A stretch of DNA of 64,000 nt, from contig CM044957.1 of assembly GCA_024516035.1 (NCBI GenBank), positions 23,997,928-24,061,927 on the forward strand, written 5' to 3'. Each line of letters opens with the position of its first letter. Positions within the stretch are counted from its first letter, which is position 1. The notes under the pieces are model-generated. The model saw only the letters and a program-made list of their open reading frames with translations, was not told the origin of the DNA and did no database searches. Below, piece by piece: positions 21,546 to 32,505 of the stretch. The translations under genes were made by a program, and so were the position numbers. The stretch comes from Bactericera cockerelli (Eukaryota; Arthropoda; Insecta; Hemiptera; Triozidae).

Positions 21546-22430
21546 ACTTTAACTTTTACTGAACTAACTTGGAGTAGCAACACCATGATCCCTGTGTTAA
21601 TCGTACATTAAATTTAATCACTGGCAAAAATCTACGAAGACTGTAATACAATACATTACATGAATATCATGTATGTATTTACATGCTCCTCATAATTGTT
21701 TTCACAACACAGTAGGAAATATTCCCCACGTATAAATCTTCACGGACAAAGCATCATGAAAGGTCTTGTAGTTTTTCACAGGAAAAATTCCCGGAGTATT
21801 CAAAGTCTGAAATATGACTTTTTCATTACATTAGGTACAAGTACATGCGTAGTATGTACGTACATTATTATTATTTTAAAAGTGAAACCGTAACGGCAAA
21901 TTATATCTATTATAATTAGAATGCATGAAATTATAAAAAAATAATGTAATATTGCTAGTTAATTTTTTTCGATGAATGAGCGCCCTCCTCAGCAAAATAG
22001 ATTGATATTGTTACCGATTTATCGATATATTTGACATAGTCGATATTGATATGTGTATTTCCAAAAGAGGACATCACTAAGCGAATCTTTCATTTTTTTT
22101 TTTTAATTTATTTAAGTGCGTCAACATTTTATTATAATGTTATTTATTGTTATTTTACCAAGCAATGTCGGTGGTCCATTAAAGTATTTTTTTAAAATAA
22201 CAATAGAAGCTGAGATTTATTGGTTAATTTTTTTGTGGTCAAATTATTCAATGAAACTATCTATTTTTTTTGCTTGATTTTTACTGAAGAGATAAGAGAG
22301 TTATTTCCTATAAGAGCACTGGCTAAAGCCGTGTTCGAAACAAAATTATTTTCTTCTTATTTTGCAATTTTTTTACATTCTTATCATCAAAATTACATGT
22401 AAATACGTGTCTAACTAACTTATGTATATG
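21546..22430. other. Region upstream of the 22.4 kb gene
   Basis: AT-rich DNA without a defined promoter. ATCGATATATTTGACATAGTCGATATTGATATG-like alternating repeats lie at about 22020-22052. Any upstream exons and the promoter of the gene at 22433 would lie here or further left, but I cannot place them. Confidence 0.4.
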
Positions 22431-22432
22431 AA

Positions 22433-24844
22433 GTGTGCCCTTTCTCATGTACACAGTTCTCTCTTCAATTGATCAAATATCCTATCAATGATAAAGAGAT
22501 GTCACGTCAAGGAAGTCACTATATCAAGGATTGTGAAAAAAGCTTCAAATCAATTGAACGACTTCTTCACAGTCACAAAAATTTCATTAATAACCAACGT
22601 AAAAAACTTCGCCAGAATGATTGTCTACTAAAAAAGGTCCGCCAAAATGAATATCTACAAAATCTACCGAAATTTGAAGATCGATATAGATCTGTAAAAA
22701 GTCATGTAAGTAAGAATGCTGAGGAACTTATAGGATGTAATGGCTATTCCAAAATAGTAAGTAGAAAATGTAAAGGAGACGATAAAGATACCAAACTTAA
22801 CTTTATTCGACAAGAGAAAAATGCTGCTAATGAAAACAGAAGTAATGATATTTATTTAAGAAATAATAAGACCCAAAACAAAATATATCAACATCAGAAA
22901 GCTTTGAGTGACAAAGAAAATATGTATCGTTCTTGTTGTCCAAAAATATTTCGGAGGGTGGCAGGACCCTTGGTTGGGAAAAAAGTACAGAAGAACAATG
23001 GTCACCGTGGTCATGATAACATCACGGTTCAAATAAGAGAACGTGAGATTGATAATGAGAGCCAGAATTACCATGAAGGTGGTACAAGCACACACCTTGT
23101 GGAAAGCAGTCTTGCTACTAAAAGTCGTAACTATTCAATGGACAACATATACCATAACAGTGAATTAAGATCATTTTCGGATAAGACAAATATTAATGTT
23201 TTAGACAGGCGTAAACGTCACCATCATTACTTTGCAAATGTTGATTTTATGCAAATACCAATAGCACGATCATTTACAAAACTGAATTTACTTACTGGTC
23301 AAGTAAAAAGAAATGAAAATATCATGAAAAAAACAGATCCTTCAAGCTTTTTATATGAACAGCAAAGTAAATATTCTGGGGGGGACATGTATGATTGGGG
23401 CAGTGCTGAGGATGAAGGAAACAGTGACAACACTGTAATGTATAAAGAACCAATGAGTTCCATCGAAATCGTAGAGAGAAATCTGGCAAATAGAAATGAA
23501 CAAGATCCAAAGATACTTGAAATCGCCAAACTGATAGTCAATTACTTTCAAAAGGATCCAACTACGTTTGATGAAAAAACTGAGCGTCAAAACAGTACTA
23601 AATATCGTGGTAGGAAAAGTCTGTACTCACTTCATGTTACTCCTCACGCAAAAGTGGAAAATGAAAGATTAAAGAATCGAGAATATGATTACAGAAATAA
23701 TACGGAATATGATTACAGAAATAATACGGAATCTGAACTCATTATTATTAATAGGGAACCTCAAGGATGCTTTCAAGAAAAACATTTACCGAATTCAAAT
23801 ATGGTGATTACTTGCAAAGATTTGGTAGAAGAGTCAAAGCCGAAAAAAATTCATGTGACTTCTCACGAAAAATATTGTAGCACACCAGTGACAAATAATA
23901 GATTAAATAATCGAGAATATGATTCGAGAAAGAACATTGAATCTGAATTTACTGATTCGGAACCTCAAGCATGTTTTCAAAACAATCCTTTTAGAAATTC
24001 AAATACAGTTAATAATACTTGCAAAGATATGGTAGGAGAGTCAAACACGAACAAATTTCATGTTACCTCTCACGCTAAAGAACATAACACACCAGTGGCA
24101 AACGAAAGATTATACAATCGAAAATTTGATTACAGAAATTATTCCAATACAGTAAATATTACTTGCCAAGATATGGTAGAGGCGTCAAAACCGGGAAAAA
24201 ACATTGAGGCTTACCTTGATAACTCCAAGAAAAAAAATGGACAGAGTCTGCTTCACACCAGGGCGAATGCTAGACTGCGAGAAGGTTCTGTGAGGTTGGA
24301 GAACCAACTACCCCTGTACGATGAGAATGCACATCTCTTAGGTTATCTCAAGGAAGGTTAGTATCAACATCAGGAAATTGAGAACAATAATTTTAGGATT
24401 CAGCATTTTCAGCATAGAATAAAAACAATCTTCGATGTTTTGTACCACATTAATTGAAAATTTAATTTGATTTGTTTTTACAGCTGTACAAATTTTTTAC
24501 TGAAATCATCCTTCTTTTTTCTATATTGTCATATTTGTGCATAATATACGTATACTATGAAATATTTTACCATTATCATGATTCTCTCCACAGGTACTCA
24601 AATCATTGGACCTTCTTGTCCACAAAGCTTGGATAGGTCTCTTTTTCAGAATGATTTCAACAATACACAAAGCAAACATTGCAAATTTACGATTTGCAAC
24701 AAAGCAAATATACTAAATAGTGAAAACTCCACGAAACCTTGTGTAAGATGGACGTATGGATCAGATTTCACGACTTCTGTTCAACATGAGCTCGTCAAAG
24801 CCAAATTTAGGAGATGTCCAAACTGTGAAAGATGCAATTCCTAG
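22433..24844 (+). CDS. Uncharacterised Asn/Lys-rich protein, two exons
   Basis: Two exons, 22433-24356 and 24594-24844, join in phase 1 to a 724-residue product. Exon 1 ends GAAG before GTTAGT, and reading through would stop at once; exon 2 follows TTCTCTCCACAG and restores Gly-Thr-Gln. The start is uncertain: Met at 22433, Met at 22499 (MSRQGSHYIKD), or an acceptor at TACACAG (22450-22456), which would make exon 1 internal. The protein is hydrophilic, with a basic, probably helical N-terminal part (about residues 25-95), a His/Arg patch RRKRHHHYF (about 262-270), and three degenerate repeats starting about residues 401, 474 and 543 (HVT-HAK/HEK; NR--YDYRN; CKDMVEES). The C-terminus has Cys-rich CPNCERC. 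There are no membrane segments or signal peptide. The N-terminal LPKFEDRYRSVKSHV faintly recalls a microtubule-binding linker seen in enkurin-like proteins, but this is a guess. Function unknown. Confidence 0.75.
24357..24593 (+). other. Intron (237 bp) of the 22.4 kb gene
   Basis: The donor is AAG/GTTAGT and the acceptor ATTCTCTCCACAG with a short pyrimidine tract. The phase is 1 on both sides and the downstream frame stays open for 83 codons, which is the strongest sign that the gene is real. Confidence 0.75.
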
Positions 24845-24868
24845 CAAAACTAACTAAAGTACAGCCTG

Positions 24869-24874
24869 AATAAA
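24869..24874 (+). terminator. Polyadenylation signal AATAAA
   Basis: AATAAA lies 25 bases after the stop codon of exon 2 (24842-24844). The position fits a short 3' untranslated region ending before the MITE at 24943. Confidence 0.6.
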
Positions 24875-24942
24875 ATTTTAAAAATCATTAGTTGCGTTAA
24901 CAAAGTTCGACAAATTACTTAAAATTACAAAACCATAATATA

Positions 24943-25508
24943 CAGGGTCCACCATTGATCATAAATCTTTTGAAATTCCTGTATATTTTAGAAACTGAAG
25001 CTTTCTAACGAATTTTCCTTTGATGGGATGCTGGAAAAAAGAATGCTATTTATTGTGATTCTCACCAATCACATTTTGAAGATCACAATACGGAAATGTT
25101 GGCCTTAATGCAGACTGCATGAATTCAGTGCTTAGACGTTCTCTCAAGTTATGCATTGCTTTTACCAATACTATGTCTCATTGATTTTCAGGTCGAATAG
25201 CCTATTTCAGTTCTTATAGGATTTTTGGTTTTTACCCTAATCAAGAATACAAGAAATCAATGCCTAAAGACATTTCAATTAACGCGATGCACAGGTTGAG
25301 AGAATGTCAGAATTCAGACATGCATTCTGCATCAAGACTTAAGATCTTCATGGTAATTGATGTGATTTGGTAATTGATGTGAACGTGAATTGGTGAGTAT
25401 TACAATAAATGGCATTGTGTTTTTTAGCATTCCACCAAAGAAAAAATCATTTTGAATTTTCAGATGTGAAAATATTAGGCATTTCAAAATGATCAATGGC
25501 GGACCCTG
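24943..25508. mobile_element. Foldback MITE, 566 bp, TA target site
   Basis: The termini CAGGGTCCACCATTGATCAT and ATGATCAATGGCGGACCCTG are inverted and flanked by TA on both sides (24941-24942, 25509-25510). Inversion continues through most of the element (for example TCACCAATCAC against GTGAATTGGTGAG, GCAGACTGCATGAATTC against GAATTCAGACATGCATTCTGC), making a near-complete stem-loop. There is no ORF. It lies about 70 bp after the polyadenylation signal of the upstream gene, so it could supply or alter its 3' end. Confidence 0.85.
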
Positions 25509-25510
25509 TA

Positions 25511-26176
25511 GATATTAGGATTATTTATATATGTATGTATATATTTTTAAATAAAATATGATTGACCTATGATATTTAAGAAAATCCGAAAATTTGGACA
25601 AAAATGTGCAAAAAAAAGTCTACGACTTGCCGATACAGAAGTTTTGTAGAATCTAGAATGTAGAAAAACGGTATTCTACCATTTCACAAATTAGTGAAGC
25701 CTCATATTCATTAGTGACTGACAGTCAATAGAGAGCTTAACACTTTTTATTTTATTTAAACAAATCGTAAGTTACTAAGGATCATTGATATTATGAATCG
25801 AAAAGCCACCACAAGAATTTCCGTTCCCAGTATAAAGATGGTTTTACAATTTTATTACTGAAATATTTTTCGTAATAACTTAGCAGAAGAATGTTTTATA
25901 CAACATAATAAAATTACCGTTAGTGTGCTCGTACGTTCAAATAAATTTTGTAAGGAAGGAGGATTGGTGGAAATTACAAACATACCCAACTCGTATGATA
26001 AATTAATATTAATTCCCCTTGGCAAAACCCGTGGTATATATTCCAGCAAATTATTCAGTTTGGGGAAAATATTTCAGTTGTTATATTAATGTATTCAAAA
26101 TTATTTAAAATACTTACGAAATTTAATATACTTGTCTACATGGCTACGTTCTTGTAACCCTTTTTAAAGGAAAGAA
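25511..26176. other. Intergenic; short repeat D near 25610-25690
   Basis: The stretch at about 25610-25685 (minus strand AGAATACCGTTTTTCTACA, then ATCGGCAAGTCGTAGAC) resembles 60071-60125 on the plus strand. A 64-codon minus frame at 25855-26049 has no supporting features. Nothing else. Confidence 0.45.
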
Positions 26177-26765
26177 ACTGGTGTGACACCACACGACTTT
26201 CCTTATCACTTGACGAAAAGTCAAATTCCGCCACTAGTGACTCAACGGTAAAAGTATTTTGTTATTTATCAATGTCAAATTCGTTATTAGCACCTCAAAA
26301 TCATTGGATTTGATAAGTCAAAACCCCCTTATAGGATGAATAATAGAAAAGTTAGCCTCAAGCGGGTCCCCCAAAATACCGGTAAATTGGGGCCAGGTTC
26401 CAAAAAGTTCAAGATAGCAAAAAAAAATATCAGAACAAACTCCCATTTTTTTTCTAAGAATTATTTTTTGTATTTTTAACCAATCCAAAGGAACGGCCCT
26501 TGCGGCCCTTTTTTGCCGATTTAAAACAAAAGTTTCGTCGTTCGTGTGGTATATAAAATAAACTTCGATAAATTTCAAGTCTCTAGCTTTTACCGTTCTT
26601 GAGGTATCTTGTTCACACAGACAGAGAGACGGACGGACCCATGGATAAAAACAACTTTTTAGGTATCCTGAGGCTATGATTCGTCCAGAAATGTGAAAAA
26701 CTGCATAGGTCAAATTTTTGACAAATACAATACTACTTCCTTATTATAGGATGAGGAAAGTAAAA
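26177..26765 (+). repeat. Dispersed repeat E, long copy
   Basis: It begins ACTGGTGTGACACCACACGA, followed by CTTTCCTTATCACT, and ends CCTTATTATAGGATGAGGAA, then AGTA. Internal landmarks are TTCGTGTGGTATATAAAAT, TTTCAAGTCTCTAGC, TACCGTTCTTGAG and GATTCGTCCAGAAATGTGA. Relatives: 52754-53104 (+), 33475-34050 (-) and 36640-36865 (-, partial). The two ends share ACTTTCCTTAT-type sequence. A 131-codon minus frame inside (26318-26713) is not conserved in the other copies. The class is unresolved; no target duplication was found. Confidence 0.65.
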
Positions 26766-27850
26766 ATATTGTTTCATCACCATTCCGGTTATCATAGTAG
26801 GTACCTACCTACCTATGACGACTAGAGTTGTATACCCTTTTTTTGTCACTAAAATATGCTTATGATCCATTTTTTTTTTTTTTTTTTTTTTTTCATTTTT
26901 ACCAGATGAAAGTCCAATAACACATTGATCAATACATAATATTATTTTGGAGAGAGAGAGAGAGGTTACGAGAATTGTGTAATTGTGCATAATGTATGCT
27001 GGTTAGAAAAAATGGGTCTAATGTATATATGTATATATTTCTTATCATTCTTATAAGAATGATAAGAAAAGATTGCGTAGTACCGTGCCATCTCCTGTCG
27101 TCTCATGATCTATCTTAAGTAAGGAGTCAAAAAAAGTTGCTCACAGATTGTCCTGTGATCATTGGTGTAGTGGACCATACCTGGAACAAAGTAAAAAGAG
27201 AATAACATTAGATAAGAAGTAGCAACTAGGATGAGAAGTTCATGTAGCACCCAAAAAGTTAACATTAGCTTAGGTGATGTAATTTTTGTGATAATAAAAT
27301 ATAAATAAATGATTTTTTTCAAAATTAAAAATCAATTTAGAGGGATCTATGTACATCCCCGAGACAAATTTTGAGTTAATGGAGGCGCATAAGTATTAGA
27401 CTGTGAACTGTGACCCTCCATATAGAGGTGATGAAGAAGCTAAGGGAGACAACTAGTAGCAGCGAAGTATTGTTTCATGGCTATTGAACAGCCATTTTGA
27501 ATGAACGTAATAAAAATGAATATTTGGTTTCCTTTCTTTGTTGGTTCAATGAATTACATGTAGCCTTCAACTTTGATTTGTACAGTCAAAGTACTGAAAA
27601 ATATTCATTTTTCAAGGGTGCCTCATTTCGACTTCCTTCATATTTTTCCTTGATAAAAGCACCTCATTAGGTATGACATTTTTACAACACACAAACAGGG
27701 TCAATGCATTCAATTCTTTCAATTTAAACGATCAACATAAAGAATGAAAGATTGAACTCTCACGTTCAATTTTTCTTCTCAAATTTCTTTTAAGATAGAT
27801 GTCCTATACAAATTTCAATAGTGTTGAATTTTACCTAGATCAAAATTCAC
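26766..27850. other. Intergenic with homopolymer and perfect palindrome
   Basis: A poly(T) run lies at about 26871-26893 and a (GA)n run at about 26951-26963. A perfect 32-bp palindrome lies at 27038-27069. No gene is supported. Confidence 0.5.
27038..27069. repeat. Perfect 32-bp palindrome
   Basis: TTTCTTATCATTCTTA is followed immediately by its exact reverse complement with no loop. It could form a cruciform or be the joined ends of an excised inverted-repeat element. It has no adjacent T-run and no gene, so a terminator role is not indicated. Confidence 0.85.
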
Positions 27851-27951
27851 TTCAAATACATGCGCGGATATAGGGGGGGGCACGGGGGGCACGTGCCCCC
27901 CCAGATTTTTTCGCTAAGTGGTGTTTCTCAAATTGCATTATACCTAATCTC

Positions 27952-28448
27952 GTAAAAACAAAAGATTTTAATGAGTTAGGGGGCACGGGACCCAAAATAA
28001 TTCCCAATTCTAAGACTAATCCCGTAAAAAAAAAAGATCTCAATAAGTTAGGGGGGCACAGGACCAAAAATAGTTCCAGATTCTAAGACTAATCCCGTAA
28101 AAAAAAAAGATCTCAATAAGTTAGGGGGGCACGGAACCCAAAATAATTCCCAATTCTAAGGCTAATCCCGTAAAAAAAAGATATCAATAAGTTAGGGGGG
28201 CACAGGACCCAAAATGATTCCAAATTCTAAGACTAATCCCGTAAAAAAAGATCTCAATAAGTTAGGGGGGCACGTGACCCAAAATAATTGCTAATTCTAA
28301 GACTAATCCCGTAAAAAAAAAGATCTCAATAAGTTAGGGGGACACGGGACCCAAAACAATTCCAAATTCTAAGACTAATCCCGTAAAAAAAAAGATCTAA
28401 ATAAGTTAGGGGGGCACGGGACCCAAATAATTCCCAATTCTAAGACCA
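27952..28448 (+). repeat. Roughly 72-bp tandem repeat, 7 units
   Basis: Each unit has CCCGTAAAAA, an A-run, GATCTCAATAAGTTAGGGGG, GCACGGGACCCAAAATAATT and TTCTAAGACTAAT. The GATCT(C/A) or equivalent landmark falls at 27964, 28036, 28109, 28180, 28250, 28322 and 28394, so unit length is 70-73 bp, differing mainly in the A-run. It lies wholly inside the hAT element 27859-29202. Confidence 0.9.
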
Positions 28449-28555
28449 ATAAGAAATAACTTAATAAAAAAGTTGTCAAATCCACACAGATTGTCCGAGA
28501 AACCTGAAATTTTACCTATAGGTCCATTTGGATCAGGGAATATATCTCCAGGGTT

Positions 28556-28960
28556 AAGCTACACGGAGTAAGGACAAAAAATGGATGGGTGATGCAAAAA
28601 ACTTGCATTTTTCGACCGAAATGACATTTTTTTTCTCAAAATTTGTCGTGACGGCGCCACGGCGGCGGGATATCAACTCAAAAAGAGTTCAAGTTTTCAT
28701 TTGAGATATCAATCACGAAATTCTGATGAGCCGTTCTTGAGCTACGTTGAGTAAGGACATAAAATGGATGGGTAAACAAAAAGTATTTACGCTTTTTTGA
28801 CCTGAATGACATTTTTTCTCGAAATATGTCGTGACGAACCATCAACTCAAAGCGAGAGTTTTTTTGCAAGGGTTGACATAATATTGATCGCGAAATTCTG
28901 ATGAGCCAATCTTGAGTTCCAGTAAGGACAAGAAATGGATGGGTGACACGAAAAATATTG
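28556..28960 (+). repeat. Dispersed repeat B, three units
   Basis: Three diverged units start near 28556, 28738 and 28911, each with AGTAAGGACA, AAATGGATGGGT and then TTTTT(C/G)ACC(G/T)GAATGACA (third unit cut short). The same repeat occurs on the minus strand at 15545-15965, outside any hAT element, so it is an independent family captured in or inserted into this hAT. Confidence 0.55.
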
Positions 28961-28971
28961 ACATTTGTTTG

Positions 28972-29004
28972 TCTATGTGTGTGTGTTGGTGAGTGTGTCT
29001 ATGG

Positions 29005-29100
<96 letters not shown>
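28972..29100 (+). repeat. Long GT microsatellite
   Basis: (GT)n of about 100 bp with one GGTGTG interruption at about 29064. His/Thr and Cys/Val reading frames over it are artefacts. Confidence 0.95.
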
Positions 29101-29101
<1 letters not shown>

Positions 29102-29103
29102 TT

Positions 29104-29142
29104 GTGCGTAGGATAGGCTTGCGAAGCGGCGGGTGCAACCCG
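29104..29142 (+). mobile_element. Helitron-like 3' end nested in hAT
   Basis: GCGGCGGGTGCAACCCGCTAG followed by T gives a hairpin (CGGGTgcaACCCG) next to CTAG, the Helitron 3' signature. It resembles the minus-strand ends at 2428 and 2530 (both with a CTTCGCAA-type stem, here TTGCGAAG). The 5' end is not located. It may lie within repeat B, in which case repeat B is the body of this Helitron family. Confidence 0.45.
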
Positions 29143-29210
29143 CTAGTTAGGTATATTGTGCGATTGTGCCCCCCCAGTACAAGAGGGCTATATCCGCGCA
29201 TGTTCAAATA

Positions 29211-31255
29211 TGTAAGTGCTTTCTATTTAATGACCATTATATTCAAGCGTCGAGCCACCCTATACAGACATCAACTCAACTCAACATAATGGATTTCAAG
29301 TAGCTCCGCTCTGGATGGCTGAAAGCAGGAAGCTTCCAATACACATAGATAATGTGCGTGACGCTGCAAATGTATAAAAACAATGAACAGTGAGTACATA
29401 ATATACATGATGTACTCGTATAATTGCATGGCTTTCATTTCGAAATAGAAAGCCGTTGCTATCAGTTACCGGGGATAGTGAAAAGATGGGTGGGAGTGTG
29501 ATGCTCCCGTCAGACAACATCATGCTGTACAGGGGTACTAAGCAGCTGGAAATCCAAACACCAAGATCAGATACTTTTATTCTTCAACTTTTTAAAGAAG
29601 AAGAAGAAGAAGAGAGGAGCGGGGGCGGGGGGACGCCATATGTAACGAGATACGAAAATGATAAAGCATCTGAGAAGTTAATAAGTCCATTCCGCCTATA
29701 CTATCAATACAACCAAGATCTTGAGAACAAGGTGGTCTGTACAGCAGTGCAGTGCCCATCAATATTCTCTGTCTTGATGCATTTGACAAACGCCTATAAC
29801 TTTAGGTTAGCAGTAAGCACAGTTCATTTTCCAACCTTACTTTGCCTTTCAACGCATGCATTTCGCCTTCGAAACACTTTCTTTCCAACCCAAAGAGCAA
29901 ACACAATGGACAGGGGCAACAAAATTTCCATTTGGAGCTCTTAAAACCCAACACTAATGAGAGGGACATTTGAAACAAATATGAAAACTCCTCTGCGTGC
30001 ACTTTCGCTAGCGGCGGCGCTCCTATTGTCTCCAACTCCACTGGGGAGAAGTTACCACAAAAAATTCCCCAATAATGCGTTTTGCCTGAAAAATAAACTG
30101 TCCACTTGCTATATTAAACCGTATCCTCCCTTTAATAGCACATACATGATAGCAGGCACGGTGCTAGACCCAGTGCTGGGTGGGGGTGTCTCAGTGTCTC
30201 ACCCATATTTTATGATGATCTTAATTATTATGATTTCAGGCTGAAAATTTTAAGAAATTTGTAAGCGCCCCGCCGCGCCGAGGATAAATACAAGTATGTA
30301 TATTCAACCGGGTTTAATGATGATATACCAAAACATGACGCCGCTACGTGGGTTGGTGAGAGTTTGATTAGAGCGACCTGCAGAAATAGTATTGGCGTCT
30401 CTTTTTAATAATGTAAAGCCACCCTTGACAATAAATCGGACAAAGCAGAGAGAGAAAAGCGACAAAAATAAATTTCATTATTTGTGATGGGTCAGATTTT
30501 GTCGGGAGGAAGGGGTACAAGCTACCATGTCATAAATCATCTCATTCATGTCCGGTAATTGATTTTGCTGATGATGTTAATTTCACTAACGATTGACCAC
30601 AGTCAACTTATAAATGCAGCTTTTTGCAGTGAAAATTGTATTTTATTTGCGTGTAACAAACTAATACCTAACTCTAATAATGATTGTAACACTCTACACT
30701 TTGGCTTTATTACTCTTCCTTCTTACATCACTTTGAAATAAATGACCGAAATTAATCATTACGACTGGGAGTTTACCTACTATCCGCTACTTAGCTATTG
30801 CAGGTATCCTCAATCAGCCTGAGTTGTCCCAGACGTCTTAGTATTTTTGGAGTTTATACATAGGTTAGGTATTGACATTTGTAAAACAAATTGCTCCGAT
30901 TACAATTTTCGACACACCCCTTTATATTTCTGGATGTCTCATAACCTCTAATAGAGCAACTTTGGTTTTGTGTCTGTCTGTCTGTCAGTCTTTATAAATA
31001 TATTCTTTGTAACACGTAAATCTCAGAAACTATTTAACAGATTTCAATGAAATTATGTACACTATTTCACTAATTATAGGAGTCATTCTGTAGATGGTCT
31101 CATTTTAAATTAATCAACTTCGCACTAGCGGTTCTTCGTGATAGAGAACATGCGCCTGATTTCTAACTTTTTACTTAAAGGCATATATCTCGTGAACGGT
31201 GCACCCGATTTTGATTAATTTTTAACTGTATATGCGAATTTGTGTTAACATAGTG
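29211..31255. other. Intergenic, no supported gene
   Basis: A 162-codon plus frame at 29456-29944 contains a GAA-repeat-encoded EEEEEE run and has no recognisable domain; I do not call it. A GC-rich patch (CGCCCCGCCGCGCCGAGG) lies near 30266. At about 31000-31230 phrases such as CTCGTGAACGGTGCACCCGA suggest an old dispersed repeat. Confidence 0.45.
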
Positions 31256-31395
31256 CTTAACCGAAGTTGCTCAGGAGGTTCTGAAACGTCTAGAAATATG
31301 AAAAAATATTGAAATCGGAGCAAAATAGTATTTATTTATTTTACAAAAACGAACACAATACTTCCGATTTCTAATATTAGACATTTAACGGAAAT
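31256..31395 (+). repeat. Dispersed repeat F (paired with 54428-54560)
   Basis: GTTGCTCAGGAGGTTCTGAA, CTAGAAATA, an A-rich stretch, TTTATTTTACAAAAACGAAC and ACTTCCGATTTCTAATATT are shared in order and orientation with 54428-54560. A third fragment of the last part lies near 18975. The A-rich middle is expanded to poly(A) in the 54 kb copy. Confidence 0.6.
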
Positions 31396-32440
31396 AATAT
31401 GTAAAAAAAGGTTCACGGACAAATTAATCAAGGAAAACAAATTGAATTTTTTTACAATCTGAATCTGTTAAAACAGGGGAGTTTTAAAGCCAAAACAAAG
31501 TTGTAAAACAAACAGCACACCATCTCGACAGGATTAAAAAGCATCATAACACAATGATGAAAAATTCAAACGAAAACTTTTCACTTTGAATTATTACTGT
31601 CAAATTTCAAACTTAACTTTGACAAACCAAAAACTGACGAGTACAAATTGAAAAGGAAACAAAAACCAAGGGAAGACTGGTAAAGAAAGGAAGTAAATGA
31701 AAGAAATCTGGGAATGAATAATGCCTAAAAGTACGACTTTCATGCCACGAAATAAATTGTAGGGTGCTGTAGCTGCTAATATAGTTACATTGTGGTGTGG
31801 ATAAGGAAAGTATAGGACAGTTTGGTTAAATACATAAAAATAGACTTTTAATAGGATGTAGGTTTTATTTTAAGATGAAAACATACGATAAAAGCAAATA
31901 TTCACGATGAGCACCCAACAACTATAACTATGGAATAACAGTGAATTGTGAACTTCTACACTGAATAAATTCCAACCTGAATCGTATAAACTAAATCCCA
32001 AATAACTACAAAGTAACTCTTTTGTTTTAGCGTTACAAATTTAAACTGATTAGAATTTCAAACTAAAGTAAAGTCAGCAACTTGCATACAACGTCAGCGG
32101 TATGGAATGATTTGGACATTTAATTTAAACAAAAGTGCTGAGCACGAATTTGTGGTAAAAATCAGTGCCGAAGGAGTTTTGTTAATTATAAATTCATGAT
32201 AAACTTTTCGCAAATATCGTTATAGTCAAATCTATTGATTTTTTAAACATAAAGAAACAATTAATTTAATTTTGTGGTCTATGTGTTAGCTACCTCTGAT
32301 GGGAGGATGTTCCTCCTAGGAGGTGTGTCAGTACAAAAGCACTAATATTTATACAAATTACGTTTTTGTGTGGCCTAATTATTTATTTAATTTTTTGTGT
32401 GCTTTGTGACTCGAATCTGTGGCACGTCATAAGGACACCG
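31396..32440. other. AT-rich intergenic, nothing recognised
   Basis: No exon, terminal repeat or RNA feature seen. Confidence 0.5.
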
Positions 32441-32445
32441 GACGC

Positions 32446-32505
32446 ACTAGCAGCTAGCAGTTGGAACTAGCAGCTAGCAGTTGGAACTAGCAGCTAGCAG
32501 TTGGA
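32446..32505 (+). repeat. 20-bp tandem repeat, 3 units
   Basis: ACTAGCAGCTAGCAGTTGGA occurs three times without change. Each unit contains a smaller CTAGCAG doublet. Confidence 0.95.

Larger units (their letters stand above)
27859..29202. mobile_element. hAT-type element carrying tandem repeats, 1344 bp
   Basis: The ends CATGCGCGGATATAG and CTATATCCGCGCATG are inverted and flanked by the perfect 8-bp duplication TTCAAATA (27851-27858, 29203-29210). Next to the left end is a G-run/C-run hairpin (GGGGGGCACGTGCCCCCC), and next to the right end the C-run TGCCCCCCCAG. There is no transposase. The interior holds a roughly 72-bp tandem array, then repeat B units, a long GT microsatellite and a Helitron-like 3' end. 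An 8-bp duplication with CA...TG ends fits hAT. Confidence 0.82.

Noticed and set aside
22856..23590. Minus-strand frames of 60-80 codons
   Set aside because: They are shadows of the plus-strand exon at 22433-24356.
24557..24844. Independent 95-codon gene starting at 24557
   Set aside because: The first 12 codons fall in the intron polypyrimidine and acceptor region; the frame is better explained as exon 2 of the upstream gene.
26318..26713. 131-codon minus frame
   Set aside because: It lies inside repeat E and is not preserved in the other copies.
28842..29289. His/Thr-rich (minus) and Cys/Val-rich (plus) frames of about 100-120 codons
   Set aside because: Entirely generated by the (GT)n tract inside the 27.9 kb hAT element.
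29456..29944. 162-codon plus frame
   Set aside because: No domain or splice context, contains a GAA-encoded Glu run, and an overlapping minus frame is equally open.
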